DNA of 64,000 nucleotides from Hyphomicrobiales bacterium (lineage in GTDB: Bacteria > Pseudomonadota > Alphaproteobacteria > Rhizobiales > Beijerinckiaceae), in contig CANGLU010000007.1 in assembly GCA_947455025.1 (NCBI GenBank), positions 1-64,000 on the forward strand. The letters are read 5' to 3'. This document shows positions 1-8,272 of this stretch, piece by piece. How positions within the stretch are numbered: the first letter of the stretch is position 1; the number at the start of each line of letters is the position of its first letter. Under the pieces are notes generated by a model that had not been told where the DNA came from, searched no databases, and saw only the letters and a list, made by a program, of their open reading frames with translations. Made by a program: the position numbers and the translations under genes.

Positions 1-84
1 CCATGGTTTCCAGGGGTGAATGGCTATTCGCTCAACGATCACATCTTGCCAGCTGTTTCGCAGCTGACATCGATGTTCTCGTAA
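1..84 (+). CDS. pufB: LH1 light-harvesting beta subunit, C-terminal end
   Basis: The last 27 codons of a gene that begins before the window. The reading frame ending at the TAA at 82-84 opens with [10 protein letters not shown], which matches the C-terminal end of LH1 beta polypeptides just after the bacteriochlorophyll-binding helix (usually preceded by Arg). It sits 13 bases before pufA with a GGAGG ribosome binding site between them, the normal pufB-pufA arrangement. LH1 beta pairs with PufA to form the B875-type core antenna ring in the membrane. The C-terminal tail is longer than in Rhodobacter. The identification rests on position and the short motif. Confidence 0.85.
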   Translation, partial: PWFPGVNGYSLNDHILPAVSQLTSMFS

Positions 85-97
85 GGAGGATCGAATC

Positions 98-277
98 ATG
101 TGGCGTATTTGGCTGATGTTCGATCCACGCAGGACCTTGATTGCCCTAGCGGTATTTCTAGCTGTTCTTGCATTCACCATCCACTTCATCCTTCTCTCGA
201 CGAGCCGGTTCAACTGGATCGAAGGACCAAAGAAGGCAGCTGCTTTGGATGTGACGATCAGCGAGATGATCAGCTAA
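98..277 (+). CDS. pufA: LH1 light-harvesting alpha subunit
   Basis: A 59-residue protein that starts [12 protein letters not shown], the standard LH1 alpha opening. One membrane helix spans about residues 13-35 and carries the bacteriochlorophyll ligand His29, followed by the FILLST-RFNW stretch (residues 30-40) shared by core antenna alpha chains. A GGAGG site lies at about 85-89, eight bases before the ATG. With PufB it builds the core antenna around the reaction centre. The C-terminal tail after residue 43 is short and charged. It is followed by an intergenic hairpin before pufL. Confidence 0.95.
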   Translation: MWRIWLMFDPRRTLIALAVFLAVLAFTIHFILLSTSRFNWIEGPKKAAALDVTISEMIS

Positions 278-299
278 CGCTGATGATCTTGGCTAACTT

Positions 300-336
300 G
301 TGGACGGAGTATTCCCGCGCGGTCTGCTCCGTCCAC
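300..336 (+). promoter_or_regulatory. pufA-pufL intercistronic mRNA hairpin
   Basis: A perfect 10-bp inverted repeat, GTGGACGGAG at 300-309 and CTCCGTCCAC at 327-336, encloses a 17-base loop. It has no T-run, so it is not a classic terminator. In other purple bacteria a hairpin at this spot protects the pufBA segment of the transcript from 3' exonucleases and gives an excess of antenna over reaction-centre protein; the same role is inferred here. Confidence 0.85.
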
Positions 337-385
337 TAACGACCCTGCTTTTACTAACTGCTCTGGCTGAGATGGAGAAACCCGG

Positions 386-1210
386 ATGGCAATGCTCAGT
401 TTCGAAAAAAAGTATCGCGTCCGTGGCGGTACCTTGATCGGTGGAGACCTGTTCGATTTTTGGATGGGTCCGTTTTATGTGGGCTTTTTCGGCGTTCTGA
501 CGATCTTCTTCGCAGCGCTTGGAACCGCATTGATTATTTATGCCGCGTCTCAAGGACCGACTTGGAATATTTTCCAAATCAATATCGCGCCGCCCGATCT
601 TAAATATGGATTAGGTATGGCACCACTGAAAGAAGGCGGCTTCTGGCAAGTCATTACCGTTTGTGCCATCGGTTCTTTCGTTTCATGGGCGCTGCGCGAG
701 GTGGAAATTTGCCGCAAGCTCGGCATTGGGTATCACGTTCCATTCGCGTTCAGCTTTGCCATTGGTGCGTATGTCACCCTTGTTGTCGTCCGGCCGATTT
801 TGTTGGGCGCATGGGGACACGGATTTCCATACGGGATCATCAGCCATCTCGATTGGGTTTCGAATGTCGGTTACCAGTACCTGCATTTCCACTATAACCC
901 AGCGCATATGATTGCTGTGTCCTTGTTCTTCACAACGACCATGGCGCTTGGCTTGCACGGCTCTCTCGTTTTATCGGCGACGAACCCGCAAAAGGGTGAA
1001 CCCGTTAAAACGGCCGAGCATGAAAACAGCTTTTTCCGTGACACGATTGGCTACTCGATCGGTACGCTTGGTATTCACCGCCTCGGCCTGTTTCTGGCCT
1101 TGGGTGCGGTGTTCTTCAGTGCCGTTTGTATCGTCATCAGTGGACCGCTTTGGACCAAAGGTTGGCCGGAGTGGTGGAACTGGTGGCTTGACCTCCCGAT
1201 CTGGTCCTAA
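386..1210 (+). CDS. pufL: Photosynthetic reaction centre L subunit
   Basis: A 274-residue five-helix membrane protein that binds the special pair, accessory pigments and the secondary quinone site. The ligand histidines are visible: His154 (accessory BChl), His174 (special pair, in NPAHM), His191 and His231 (iron). These are one higher than textbook numbers because Met1 is counted. The QB proton-path segment reads HEN (residues 212-214), so the classic L212 Glu is kept while L213 is Asn, as in Blastochloris viridis, rather than Asp as in Rhodobacter. The C-terminus [16 protein letters not shown] is also viridis-like. It lies between the puf hairpin and pufM. Confidence 0.98.
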   Translation: MAMLSFEKKYRVRGGTLIGGDLFDFWMGPFYVGFFGVLTIFFAALGTALIIYAASQGPTWNIFQINIAPPDLKYGLGMAPLKEGGFWQVITVCAIGSFVSWALREVEICRKLGIGYHVPFAFSFAIGAYVTLVVVRPILLGAWGHGFPYGIISHLDWVSNVGYQYLHFHYNPAHMIAVSLFFTTTMALGLHGSLVLSATNPQKGEPVKTAEHENSFFRDTIGYSIGTLGIHRLGLFLALGAVFFSAVCIVISGPLWTKGWPEWWNWWLDLPIWS

Positions 1211-1219
1211 GCGAGGACA

Positions 1220-2200
1220 ATGACAATGATCGAATATCAAAATATTTTTACCCGGACGCAGATCCATGGACCTGCCGATATGGGTGTTCCGCTCCCGAAC
1301 GGGGGTAACCGGGAACGGGTTGGCAAGCCCATTTTCGTGCATCTGTTCGGCCTGTTGGGGGACGCGCAAGTTGGCCCGATCTATCTCGGTTGGCTTGGCA
1401 TTTTATCGATCCTTTGCGGTGTAATTGCCTTTGAGATTATCGGTCTCAACATGTGGGCATCGGTTAACTGGAATCCGATACAATTTGTGCGGCAATTGTT
1501 CTGGCTGGCGCTTGAGCCGCCACCCGCAAAATATGGCCTTCACTTCCCGCCAATGGCGGAGGGCGGATGGTGGCTTCTCGCCGGTTTCTTCTTAACCGCG
1601 AGCATTATTTTGTGGTGGGTGCGGACCTATCGCCGGGCCATCGCATTGGGCATGGGCACGCATGTGGCGTGGGCATTTGCCGCTGCCATTTGGCTCTATC
1701 TGGTGCTGGGCTTTATCCGTCCATTGCTGATGGGCAATTTCGGTGAGGCGGTTCCTTTTGGCATTTTCCCGCATCTCGATTGGACGGCGGCATTCTCGAT
1801 CCGCTACGGCAATCTGTTCTACAATCCGTTCCACATGCTCTCGATTGCCTTCCTTTATGGCTCGGCTTTGTTGTTCGCGATGCATGCGGCAACCATTCTG
1901 GCCGTATCTCGGCTGGGTGGTGAGCGTGAAATCGAACAGATTGTTGATCGCGGTACGGCATCTGAGCGCGCGGCCTTGTTCTGGCGTTGGACGATGGGCT
2001 TTAACGCAACGATGGAATCCATCCATCGCTGGGCGTGGTGGTTTGCGGTGCTGTGTCCGCTGGCAGGCGGCATCGGCATTCTTCTAACCGGAACCGTTGT
2101 CGATAATTGGTATCTCTGGGGTATCAAGCACGGCTTCGCGCCTGAATATGCGTATGACATGTGGGCGCCGGTCCTCGATCCTGCCCTAGCGGCCAAGTAA
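1220..2200 (+). CDS. pufM: Photosynthetic reaction centre M subunit
   Basis: A 326-residue partner of PufL in the reaction-centre core. It opens [10 protein letters not shown], and carries the special-pair histidine in NPFHMLS, the iron ligands in [11 protein letters not shown] and in IHRW, and the conserved Glu iron ligand in the GGEREIEQ region. The motif [11 protein letters not shown] at about residues 47-57 has Asp48 where Rhodobacter has Asn at M44; this pairs with the Asn at L213. It starts 9 bases after pufL and ends 15 bases before pufC. The C-terminal extension after NWYLWG is typical of species that carry a PufC cytochrome. Confidence 0.98.
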   Translation: MTMIEYQNIFTRTQIHGPADMGVPLPNGGNRERVGKPIFVHLFGLLGDAQVGPIYLGWLGILSILCGVIAFEIIGLNMWASVNWNPIQFVRQLFWLALEPPPAKYGLHFPPMAEGGWWLLAGFFLTASIILWWVRTYRRAIALGMGTHVAWAFAAAIWLYLVLGFIRPLLMGNFGEAVPFGIFPHLDWTAAFSIRYGNLFYNPFHMLSIAFLYGSALLFAMHAATILAVSRLGGEREIEQIVDRGTASERAALFWRWTMGFNATMESIHRWAWWFAVLCPLAGGIGILLTGTVVDNWYLWGIKHGFAPEYAYDMWAPVLDPALAAK

Positions 2201-2215
2201 GCGGAGGACCCGATC

Positions 2216-3247
2216 ATGAATATGAAATATGGTCTCGCCTTTATCGCGGTAGCAGCCGGGGCCTTGCTGGCCATGGCCACGCTGATGCACTGGGAGCGTC
2301 CGCCTATGGCCTCGACGCAATTAGGGCCTCGCGGTGTGGGTATGGTGTGGACGCAAAACCCACGCACCGAAGCGATTGTTAAGTCGAAAAACATTGCGCC
2401 TGAGTCTGATCCTCCGGCGCAACTCTCAGGCATCAAGGTCAAAGACAGCCCTGATTACCAAAACGTCAAAGTTCTTGGCGATCTCGATGTTGAAGAGTTC
2501 AACCGTTTGATGGGTGCAATTACAAATTGGGTCGCACCGGATGAAGGCTGCACCTATTGCCATAACCCTGAGAACATGGCGGATGACGGCCTCTATACCA
2601 AGGTCGTCGCACGCCGCATGTTGCAGATGACGCGTCAGATCAACACGATGTGGACGCCGCATGTGCAGCAAACTGGTGTAACCTGCTACACCTGCCATCG
2701 CGGCAATCCTGTGCCGGCCAATATCTGGTTCAAGAATGATGGGCCTCCGCATGCTGCTGGCATGTCGGCAAGCCGTCAGGGTGAGGGCTTGGCCTCGAAA
2801 TCGGTTGGCATGACATCGCTGCCTTATGATCCGTTCACCACGCTTTTAGCGAAGGGGGCGCAGATCCGCGTTGATGGCACAACGGCCTTGCCGACGGATA
2901 AGCCGGGGGCCAGCATCCACGACACGGAAGTCACCTATGGGCTCATGATCCATATGTCGGAAGCGTTGGGCGTGAACTGCACCTTCTGTCACAACTCGCG
3001 GCAATTCGCGAGCTGGTCGGAAAGCCGTCCGCAACGCGTGCCGGCATGGCACGGGCTTCGGATGGTCACCGACCTCAACGAAACCTTCATGGCATCGCTG
3101 CAAGGCACCTTCCCGAAGAACCGGTTAGGCCCGTCGGGCGATGTTGCTAAAATTAACTGCGCAACCTGCCACCAAGGCGTCAACAAGCCCCTCTACGGTG
3201 TGAGCATGGCGAAGGATTATCCTGAATTGCGCGTCGCTAATCCCTGA
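2216..3247 (+). CDS. pufC: Reaction-centre tetraheme cytochrome c subunit
   Basis: A 343-residue periplasmic protein that re-reduces the photo-oxidised special pair. Four CxxCH haem sites are present at residues 112-116, 157-161, 255-259 and 315-319, the expected two pairs. Residues 5-22 form an N-terminal hydrophobic segment without a lipobox cysteine, so the protein is probably held by an uncleaved helix rather than by a lipid as in Blastochloris. GGAGG lies just upstream of the start. Two in-frame ATGs two codons apart are possible starts. It is the last gene of the puf operon, followed by a strong terminator. Confidence 0.97.
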   Translation: MNMKYGLAFIAVAAGALLAMATLMHWERPPMASTQLGPRGVGMVWTQNPRTEAIVKSKNIAPESDPPAQLSGIKVKDSPDYQNVKVLGDLDVEEFNRLMGAITNWVAPDEGCTYCHNPENMADDGLYTKVVARRMLQMTRQINTMWTPHVQQTGVTCYTCHRGNPVPANIWFKNDGPPHAAGMSASRQGEGLASKSVGMTSLPYDPFTTLLAKGAQIRVDGTTALPTDKPGASIHDTEVTYGLMIHMSEALGVNCTFCHNSRQFASWSESRPQRVPAWHGLRMVTDLNETFMASLQGTFPKNRLGPSGDVAKINCATCHQGVNKPLYGVSMAKDYPELRVANP

Positions 3248-3271
3248 GCGGTTGTTCCACCCAGGCAACTT

Positions 3272-3302
3272 AACGCCGGAACGCAAGTTCCGGCGTTTTT
3301 TT
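3272..3302 (+). terminator. Rho-independent terminator of the puf operon
   Basis: An 11-bp perfect stem (AACGCCGGAAC at 3272-3282, GTTCCGGCGTT at 3287-3297) with a GCAA tetraloop runs into a T-tract at 3296-3302, 25 bases after the pufC stop. The next gene is on the opposite strand and convergent. Confidence 0.95.
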
Positions 3303-3321
3303 ATGGCAGGTGTAAAGGAGA

Positions 3322-4341
3322 TTAACCGCGTAAGGGCGCGTGCCGCAATTGGTCGAGCGAGGCGGAACCTGTGACGAAGCAAGCGATCTTGAGCGCGCGC
3401 GCAAAGGTTTCGACATGGGCGATCACCGCTTCCGTGCTTTGGGTGGCCGCAGGCAGCAAGGCCGCAGCTTGACCCACCAATCCTGCCCCGAGGCGGATGG
3501 CTTTTGCCGCATCAAGCCCGTGGCGAATGCCGCCTGAGGCGATCAAAGGAAGGGTCGGATGGGCTGAGTGGATTTCGTCCAAGCATTGCGCCGTCGGAAT
3601 ACCCCAATCGCGGAAGATTTCGCCGAGCGATTGATCGGCGGTCTCGGCCGATCGTTTGCCTTCAACCGCGGCCCAGCTGGTACCGCCAGCGCCCGCGACA
3701 TCAACCGCCGCTACCCCGCATTCAATCAGCCGCTTAGCGACCGCTGCCGATATGCCGCTGCCCACTTCCTTGACGATAATCGGGACGCCGATGCGCGGTA
3801 CAAGCTGCTCAATCGCCTGCGTGACGCCTTTGAAATTGATATCGCCGCCCTTTTGCAAGGCTTCTTGCAAGGGGTTAAGATGCAGGATGAGGGCATTGGC
3901 CTCAATCGCGTCAACCGCACGGCGGGCATCGTCAATCCCCATGCCATTGACGAGCTGAACGGCGCCGAGATTACCGAAGATCGGGATATCGGGTGCCAAG
4001 CGGCGCAATTCCCGCCCCAGCCCATGCGTCTCATCGGTGGTGAGCGCAATCCGTTGCGAGCCGACGCCCATCGCAAAGCCGCATTGCTGCGCGGCCTCGG
4101 CCAGCGCGCGGTTGATGGTGACGGATTCCACCGGCCCGCCCGTCATCGAGGAAGCAAGGAAGGGGATACGCAGCGCAAAGCCGAGAAACTGGGAGGAAAG
4201 ATCGATCTGATCGAAATCTACTTCGGGCAAGGCATTGTGCTCGAAGGATAAACCGTCGAAACCGGCCGGCATCGAATGGGACGCCGTACCGGAAAGAACG
4301 ATATCTAAATGATCGCGCTTACGCCGCTCAATATCAGTCAT
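3322..4341 (-). CDS. fni: Type 2 isopentenyl-diphosphate delta-isomerase
   Basis: FMN-dependent enzyme that interconverts isopentenyl and dimethylallyl diphosphate, feeding the phytyl/geranylgeranyl tail of bacteriochlorophyll and carotenoids. From the chosen start MTDIERRKRDHL the protein has 339 residues, usual for the family. The N-terminal RKxxHL motif, the SSMTGG motif, GVGSQR and the FMN-phosphate loop near SGGIRHG and GLVGQA all match type 2 isomerases. An upstream ATG ten codons earlier is possible but lacks a better ribosome binding site. It sits between pufC and cycA, a common place for an isoprenoid gene in phototrophic alphaproteobacteria. Confidence 0.92.
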   Translation of the reverse strand: MTDIERRKRDHLDIVLSGTASHSMPAGFDGLSFEHNALPEVDFDQIDLSSQFLGFALRIPFLASSMTGGPVESVTINRALAEAAQQCGFAMGVGSQRIALTTDETHGLGRELRRLAPDIPIFGNLGAVQLVNGMGIDDARRAVDAIEANALILHLNPLQEALQKGGDINFKGVTQAIEQLVPRIGVPIIVKEVGSGISAAVAKRLIECGVAAVDVAGAGGTSWAAVEGKRSAETADQSLGEIFRDWGIPTAQCLDEIHSAHPTLPLIASGGIRHGLDAAKAIRLGAGLVGQAAALLPAATQSTEAVIAHVETFARALKIACFVTGSASLDQLRHAPLRG

Positions 4342-4390
4342 AAGCGCGATCTTAATAGAGCAAACCGGCAATAGCCAGCTTGGCTGACGC

Positions 4391-4771
4391 TTATGGCTTG
4401 GATTTTAGATAGGCGATAACGTCGGCCACTTCTTGCGGGTTCTTGAGGCCGGCGAAGGCCATCTTCGTGCCGGGTACATAGGCTTTCGGATCTGGAAGAT
4501 AGGCAGCAAGCGTTGCCTCGTCCCACACCTGGCCTTCGGCACCCTTGGCGGCCATGGCGTCCGAATATTTGTAATCGGCGATGGAGGCCGTCTTCCGGCC
4601 AACGACGCCTTTCAGCGTTGGGCCGATCTTGTTTACGCCCTGCTCGTTCTCGTGGCAGGCCTTGCACTTGACGAATACGGTCGCGCCAGCTGCTGCGTCG
4701 CCATCGGCAAAAGCAGGGGTTGCAAGGAGCATTGCTGCGGCGATCGAGGAGAAAATAAAGTTCTTGGACAT
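4391..4771 (-). CDS. cycA: Cytochrome c2
   Basis: A 126-residue soluble periplasmic electron carrier. Residues 1-22 form a signal peptide ending AFA. The haem site is C36-K-A-C39-H40 and the distal ligand is Met104 in GTKMAFAGL. The compact size and PTLKGVVGRK motif place it in the class I, mitochondrial-like c2 group. In phototrophs it shuttles electrons from the bc1 complex to the reaction centre, here presumably to PufC. An AGGGAT site lies about 8 bases before the ATG. It is probably transcribed on its own, divergent from nothing and 48 bases downstream of the small membrane gene at 4819-5118. Confidence 0.93.
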   Translation of the reverse strand: MSKNFIFSSIAAAMLLATPAFADGDAAAGATVFVKCKACHENEQGVNKIGPTLKGVVGRKTASIADYKYSDAMAAKGAEGQVWDEATLAAYLPDPKAYVPGTKMAFAGLKNPQEVADVIAYLKSKP

Positions 4772-4818
4772 TATGACTGATCCCTTTTGGAGTCAGCCGC
4801 ATTTGCGCTGACGACAAT

Positions 4819-5118
4819 CTACGTCTGACTCCCCTGATTTGGATTTGCCTTGAGACCACGAATTTTTAAGGCAAGCTCACCCAGATGCGCAAGGAGGCTC
4901 AGACCAAGAAATACAGCAATCTCGCCAAGGCTCGATCCGGTAAGTGCCGTATGCAGGGCCAAAACAAGGCAGGCTCCTGCCAAAAGCGCCGCCAAAAACC
5001 CCGGAATCGATGAATTTTGCCCCGCGTGACGCAGATAAAGCGTCACGATGATGGCCTCCACCGCCATGACCAGGAGAACAATCTCCGTGATCGTGCCGCT
5101 CTTAATCCATTCATCCAT
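4819..5118 (-). CDS. Unrecognised small membrane protein
   Basis: A 99-residue protein with three predicted membrane helices at roughly residues 10-30, 38-58 and 63-85, a short acidic N-terminus and a polar C-terminus. I do not recognise the family. It lies 41 bases downstream of the repeat protein gene and 47 bases upstream of cycA on the same strand, so all three may be cotranscribed. The coding call rests on length, hydrophobic pattern and tight packing. A role around the membrane photosynthetic apparatus is suggested only by location. Confidence 0.7.
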   Translation of the reverse strand: MDEWIKSGTITEIVLLVMAVEAIIVTLYLRHAGQNSSIPGFLAALLAGACLVLALHTALTGSSLGEIAVFLGLSLLAHLGELALKIRGLKANPNQGSQT

Positions 5119-5159
5119 GCTGTTTCCCGCCTATGCGCGGGCCCGCTGAACGAGGCGCC

Positions 5160-6098
5160 TCAATCGGCGGCCTTGCGGGGCTTTGTCAGCATTGGAAGGC
5201 CTAACAGACCGGATAGGGTCCAGCTCGATTTGGTAACCGTTGGCATGCCCAGCATTGAGGATAGCGGGGCCGCCACGCGGCTTAAGCGACTGACGCCGCC
5301 CGTTGGAAAGGTGGTCTCATCGGATTTGGATAAAACATTAATCCCGAGAAACGTCGAAAACGGGGTCGAGGTATGGGTCAGTTTTGGCCACCCCTGAACC
5401 TGCGCATCCCATCCTCTTTGATTGATCAAAGAGGGCACCCGAAAAAAGGCCGAGAATGGCGTTGCAATACGGGTAAGCTCCGGCATCCGGAAAAATTCCG
5501 AGAAGGGTCGGGCGGATTTCGTCAGCAGGGGAAGATTATACCAAGATGAAAGGCTTTGCTTGGTGCGAAGGAGTTTTGGCATTCCGAACAAAGAGGTTTC
5601 GGACGACGGCTGCCGCCAGATCGCAGGAATTCCAATCCAGTTGGAAAAGGGCGTTGATGATTTAACAACCGACGGCATGTTCCAGAAAGTCGCAAACGGA
5701 GTCGGGTCTTTTGATAAAAGCGGAATGTCAAAAAACCGCGAAAACGGCGTGCCGTCGAGAAAACTTGGCGATTCGTATTTCTTGGTCGCAGCAGCAATTT
5801 TTTCAGGCGAAAACTTATCCACGATGATCGCGGCATTGCGCGACTCGCCCCAAGGCGCATGAACGGCAACCAGTGAATAGCCTTGATTGATATAGTCGAT
5901 AAAGCCCGCCGCATCGCTCGCAGGGATGCCCGCCTTTGTGAGCCGATCTTGAAGCGTCGCATCGGGTTCGGAAGACTGATTTTCGGCGTTCGAGATCAGG
6001 AAGACGAAATTTTTATCGAACTTCTTTTTATGCAACCGATTGACCGCGCTAACGGCGTCACCATAGGCTCTGTAGATCCGCGTATTGAGTGTGCTCAT
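5160..6098 (-). CDS. Protein with twelve 16-residue tandem repeats; function unknown
   Basis: A 312-residue protein in two parts. Residues 1-116 form a globular-looking domain rich in Lys and Asp, with a segment (about 60-95) reminiscent of the DUF1269/general-stress fold; that likeness is weak. Residues 117-308 are exactly twelve units of 16 residues with no insertions or deletions. The consensus is T-P-F-S-x-F-F-x-x-P-x-L-x-K-S-x: aromatic/hydrophobic at 3, 6 and 7, Pro at 10, hydrophobic at 12 and often Lys/Arg at 14. No signal peptide or membrane helix is seen, but the units look amphipathic. It heads a three-gene run ending at cycA and is divergent from 6330-6698. I do not recognise the repeat family and assign no function. 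Confidence 0.85.
   Translation of the reverse strand: MSTLNTRIYRAYGDAVSAVNRLHKKKFDKNFVFLISNAENQSSEPDATLQDRLTKAGIPASDAAGFIDYINQGYSLVAVHAPWGESRNAAIIVDKFSPEKIAAATKKYESPSFLDGTPFSRFFDIPLLSKDPTPFATFWNMPSVVKSSTPFSNWIGIPAIWRQPSSETSLFGMPKLLRTKQSLSSWYNLPLLTKSARPFSEFFRMPELTRIATPFSAFFRVPSLINQRGWDAQVQGWPKLTHTSTPFSTFLGINVLSKSDETTFPTGGVSRLSRVAAPLSSMLGMPTVTKSSWTLSGLLGLPMLTKPRKAAD
5175..5750 (-). repeat. Twelve coding tandem repeats of 48 bp
   Basis: 576 bases, exactly 12 x 48, coding residues 117-308 of the protein at 5160-6098. Unit starts fall at residues 117, 133, 149, 165, 181, 197, 213, 229, 245, 261, 277 and 293. Units 1, 2, 3, 6, 7 and 9 are closest to consensus; 4, 8 and 10 are the most diverged. 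The DNA is much less repetitive than the protein, which points to old duplication kept by selection on the protein. Confidence 0.9.
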
Positions 6099-6329
6099 GA
6101 TGTTTACGCCTGTCTGTTAGGTTGTGTTTGAGCGCCGCAAACGTCGCCCTTGGTGGTAATTGCGCCTCTACCTTTCGGTGGAATGTGCGATAGAAAGCTT
6201 ATTCTGGCAACCGGATCACGATGTCCGGCAAGGGTGATCATGGGAGGAGACACAAGCATTGCCCGAGACATGTTTTGGAGGTTATCGTGAAGGCTAACCA
6301 CTGTTGTGTCCTTTTGGCTGGGTGCTGAT

Positions 6330-6698
6330 ATGCCAATTTCTCTCTTTATCATCCTTCCCTTTGTCACCATGTTCCTTGGTTTTAGCCTTGTCTTGCTTCT
6401 CATACGTGGCAAACGAAAGTCGGTTCTCATCGGGGTGCATGTTTTATTTGGCTTAGCCACGCTTGAGATGGTGGTGATTATGCTGAAGGGCTGGCCGATT
6501 GGTGATGCGGTTCCTGCCGGTGAATTTGGCGACATCGCGGCGGGGATCTTGGCGCTTGCGGCCTTTTTCGGCCTGCTTAGGCCGGTTTTCGGGCGCGGCT
6601 CGACCTTCAAATCCAATGCCATGCTGGTGGCCCATGGAAGCGCGGGACTTGCGGGTGTTTTATTGTGCATCGCCTGGCTCTCCAAATCTCTAGGGTGA
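6330..6698 (+). CDS. Unrecognised four-helix membrane protein
   Basis: A 122-residue protein from the ATG at 6330; a GTG eight codons upstream is the alternative start. Four hydrophobic helices lie at about residues 2-22, 32-52, 67-86 and 99-117 with short polar loops. I do not recognise the family. It is divergent from the repeat-protein gene and its stop overlaps the end of pucC tail to tail by 9 bases. Cotranscription with any neighbour is impossible on this strand, so it should have its own promoter in 6099-6329. Confidence 0.65.
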   Translation: MPISLFIILPFVTMFLGFSLVLLLIRGKRKSVLIGVHVLFGLATLEMVVIMLKGWPIGDAVPAGEFGDIAAGILALAAFFGLLRPVFGRGSTFKSNAMLVAHGSAGLAGVLLCIAWLSKSLG

Positions 6699-8102
6699 GC
6701 CCAATTGGCTTTGGGCATTCGCTTGACGGTCAGGTCGAATAAGCGGTGCCATAGCGGCCAAGGTAAAGATCAATAAAATAATTTCGAGCGCATAGACGTA
6801 CATATATCCGGTTGCGGCGCCGAACTCGCCGCGGAGCGGCATCGCAGCAACACTATCTCGTAGAATTCCACCGATTGCGATGGCAAGTCCGGCCGCAACC
6901 GCCTGCGACGCCCCCCATGCACCAAGTGCTAATCCAACCTGATTGCGGGGCGCAAGATTCATGGTCGCCGTCAGAGTTCCATGTCCGAAAAGCCCTGCAC
7001 CAAACCCTACCATCAAGGTACCAACCGCGAAAAAGAGCGGCTCATTCGCAGGCGAAGCGGCAATGACCAAGATAAAAGCGGGAACCCCTGTTAGTGCGCC
7101 GTAGCTTGCCATTCGAAAGGGATCTGCGCCGCGGCTTAAGACGCGGGATGCCAAAGCAAGACCAATCAAGCCGCCCGCTGCAAGGGTTGCGGTGAGGCTC
7201 GTTGTTGCACCCACACTGAGATGGAGAACTTGCCCGCCATAAGGCTCGAGCAGCACATCCGCCATGCTAAACCCCATCGTGCCAAGGCCAACCGATAAAA
7301 GGCGGCGGACCGCATGTCCGCCTTGGGCAAAGGATTGCCAGGATTCACGAAAGGACGGCGGTTGTTTGGCCGGATTACGGCGGCCCGCGTTGCGACCTTC
7401 TTGTTTCCACGATGCGATCGTATTGAAAACAAGTGTGATAATCGCGCATCCCTGAATCACTTGGATCAGACGGAGCGGGCTAAAATTCGCTAACAGCGCG
7501 CCAAAAATGACGGCGCTGATGATCATGCCGACAAGCAACATGACATACATTAAACCGACAACCTTCGGCTGCGATTCACTGGGTGCCAAATCCGTTGCTA
7601 GTGCAAGCCCAATGGTTTGCACCGTGTGTAAACCTGCCCCTACAAGTAAAAACGCGATGCCTGCACCAAATTGTCCAACCCATATCGGATAACGCGCTGA
7701 TTCACCGCCACCAGAAAGCACAAGCAATGCAAAAGGCATGATGGCAAGGCCGCCAAATTGAATCATCGTACCGCGAAAAATAAATGGTACTCTTCGCCAT
7801 CCCAATGCCGATTGATGAATGTCTGATTTAAAACCGATAAAGGCTCGGAAAGGCGCAAAAATCAGAGGCAGTGAAATCATCACACCAACAAGGGATGCCG
7901 GGACATCCAATTCGACAATCATCACGCGGTTTAGGGTGCCGACGAGTAATACAAGCGCCATGCCGACAGTGACTTGGAAAAGGGATAATCGGAGTAAGCG
8001 GCTCAGTGGCAAATCGGGCGTGGCCACATCGGCAAAAGGCAAGAATCGAGGCCCAAAGCTTGCCCAAGTTTGAATGAGTTTCAGGCTGACGCGGGTCATC
8101 AT
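6690..8102 (-). CDS. pucC: LH2 assembly protein / bacteriochlorophyll delivery, MFS-like
   Basis: A member of the BCH2/PucC/LhaA branch of the major facilitator fold, with 12 predicted helices, needed for LH2 accumulation. The opening PRFLPFADVATPDLPLSRLLRLSLFQV region matches the start of lhaA in this same window, as do the TLNRVMIVEL and FRAFIGFKSD segments. The start at 8102 has an AAAGGA site 9 bases upstream; an ATG at 8162 would add 20 residues with no homologue in LhaA. It follows pucB and pucA on the same strand after a hairpin, so it is the third gene of a pucBAC operon. Confidence 0.92.
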   Translation of the reverse strand: MMTRVSLKLIQTWASFGPRFLPFADVATPDLPLSRLLRLSLFQVTVGMALVLLVGTLNRVMIVELDVPASLVGVMISLPLIFAPFRAFIGFKSDIHQSALGWRRVPFIFRGTMIQFGGLAIMPFALLVLSGGGESARYPIWVGQFGAGIAFLLVGAGLHTVQTIGLALATDLAPSESQPKVVGLMYVMLLVGMIISAVIFGALLANFSPLRLIQVIQGCAIITLVFNTIASWKQEGRNAGRRNPAKQPPSFRESWQSFAQGGHAVRRLLSVGLGTMGFSMADVLLEPYGGQVLHLSVGATTSLTATLAAGGLIGLALASRVLSRGADPFRMASYGALTGVPAFILVIAASPANEPLFFAVGTLMVGFGAGLFGHGTLTATMNLAPRNQVGLALGAWGASQAVAAGLAIAIGGILRDSVAAMPLRGEFGAATGYMYVYALEIILLIFTLAAMAPLIRPDRQANAQSQLGSP

Positions 8103-8223
8103 GTGAGCCAGTCCTTTTCCGCCCCATGGATACGGGTTCAAGCCCGCCCTCAATCTCTTCATACCCCATGCCGATCAGTGCCGTGGAGGATGTATCAATT
8201 TTATAAAATAGTGCAGGATGAAA

Positions 8224-8249
8224 GGGTCGGAACCGTGCGATCCCGACCC
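8224..8249 (-). promoter_or_regulatory. pucA-pucC intercistronic hairpin
   Basis: GGGTCGG and CCGACCC form a perfect 7-bp stem around a 12-base loop between pucA and pucC. There is no strong T-run, so partial termination or 3'-end protection of the abundant pucBA message is more likely than full termination. Confidence 0.7.
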
Positions 8250-8272
8250 ATTACTCGCGAAAAAATCCTGAA

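Noticed and set aside
6126-6142. Inverted repeat GTTTG-agcgccg-CAAAC between the repeat protein and its divergent neighbour
   Set aside because: Short arms and no known binding consensus; reported only as a possible site.
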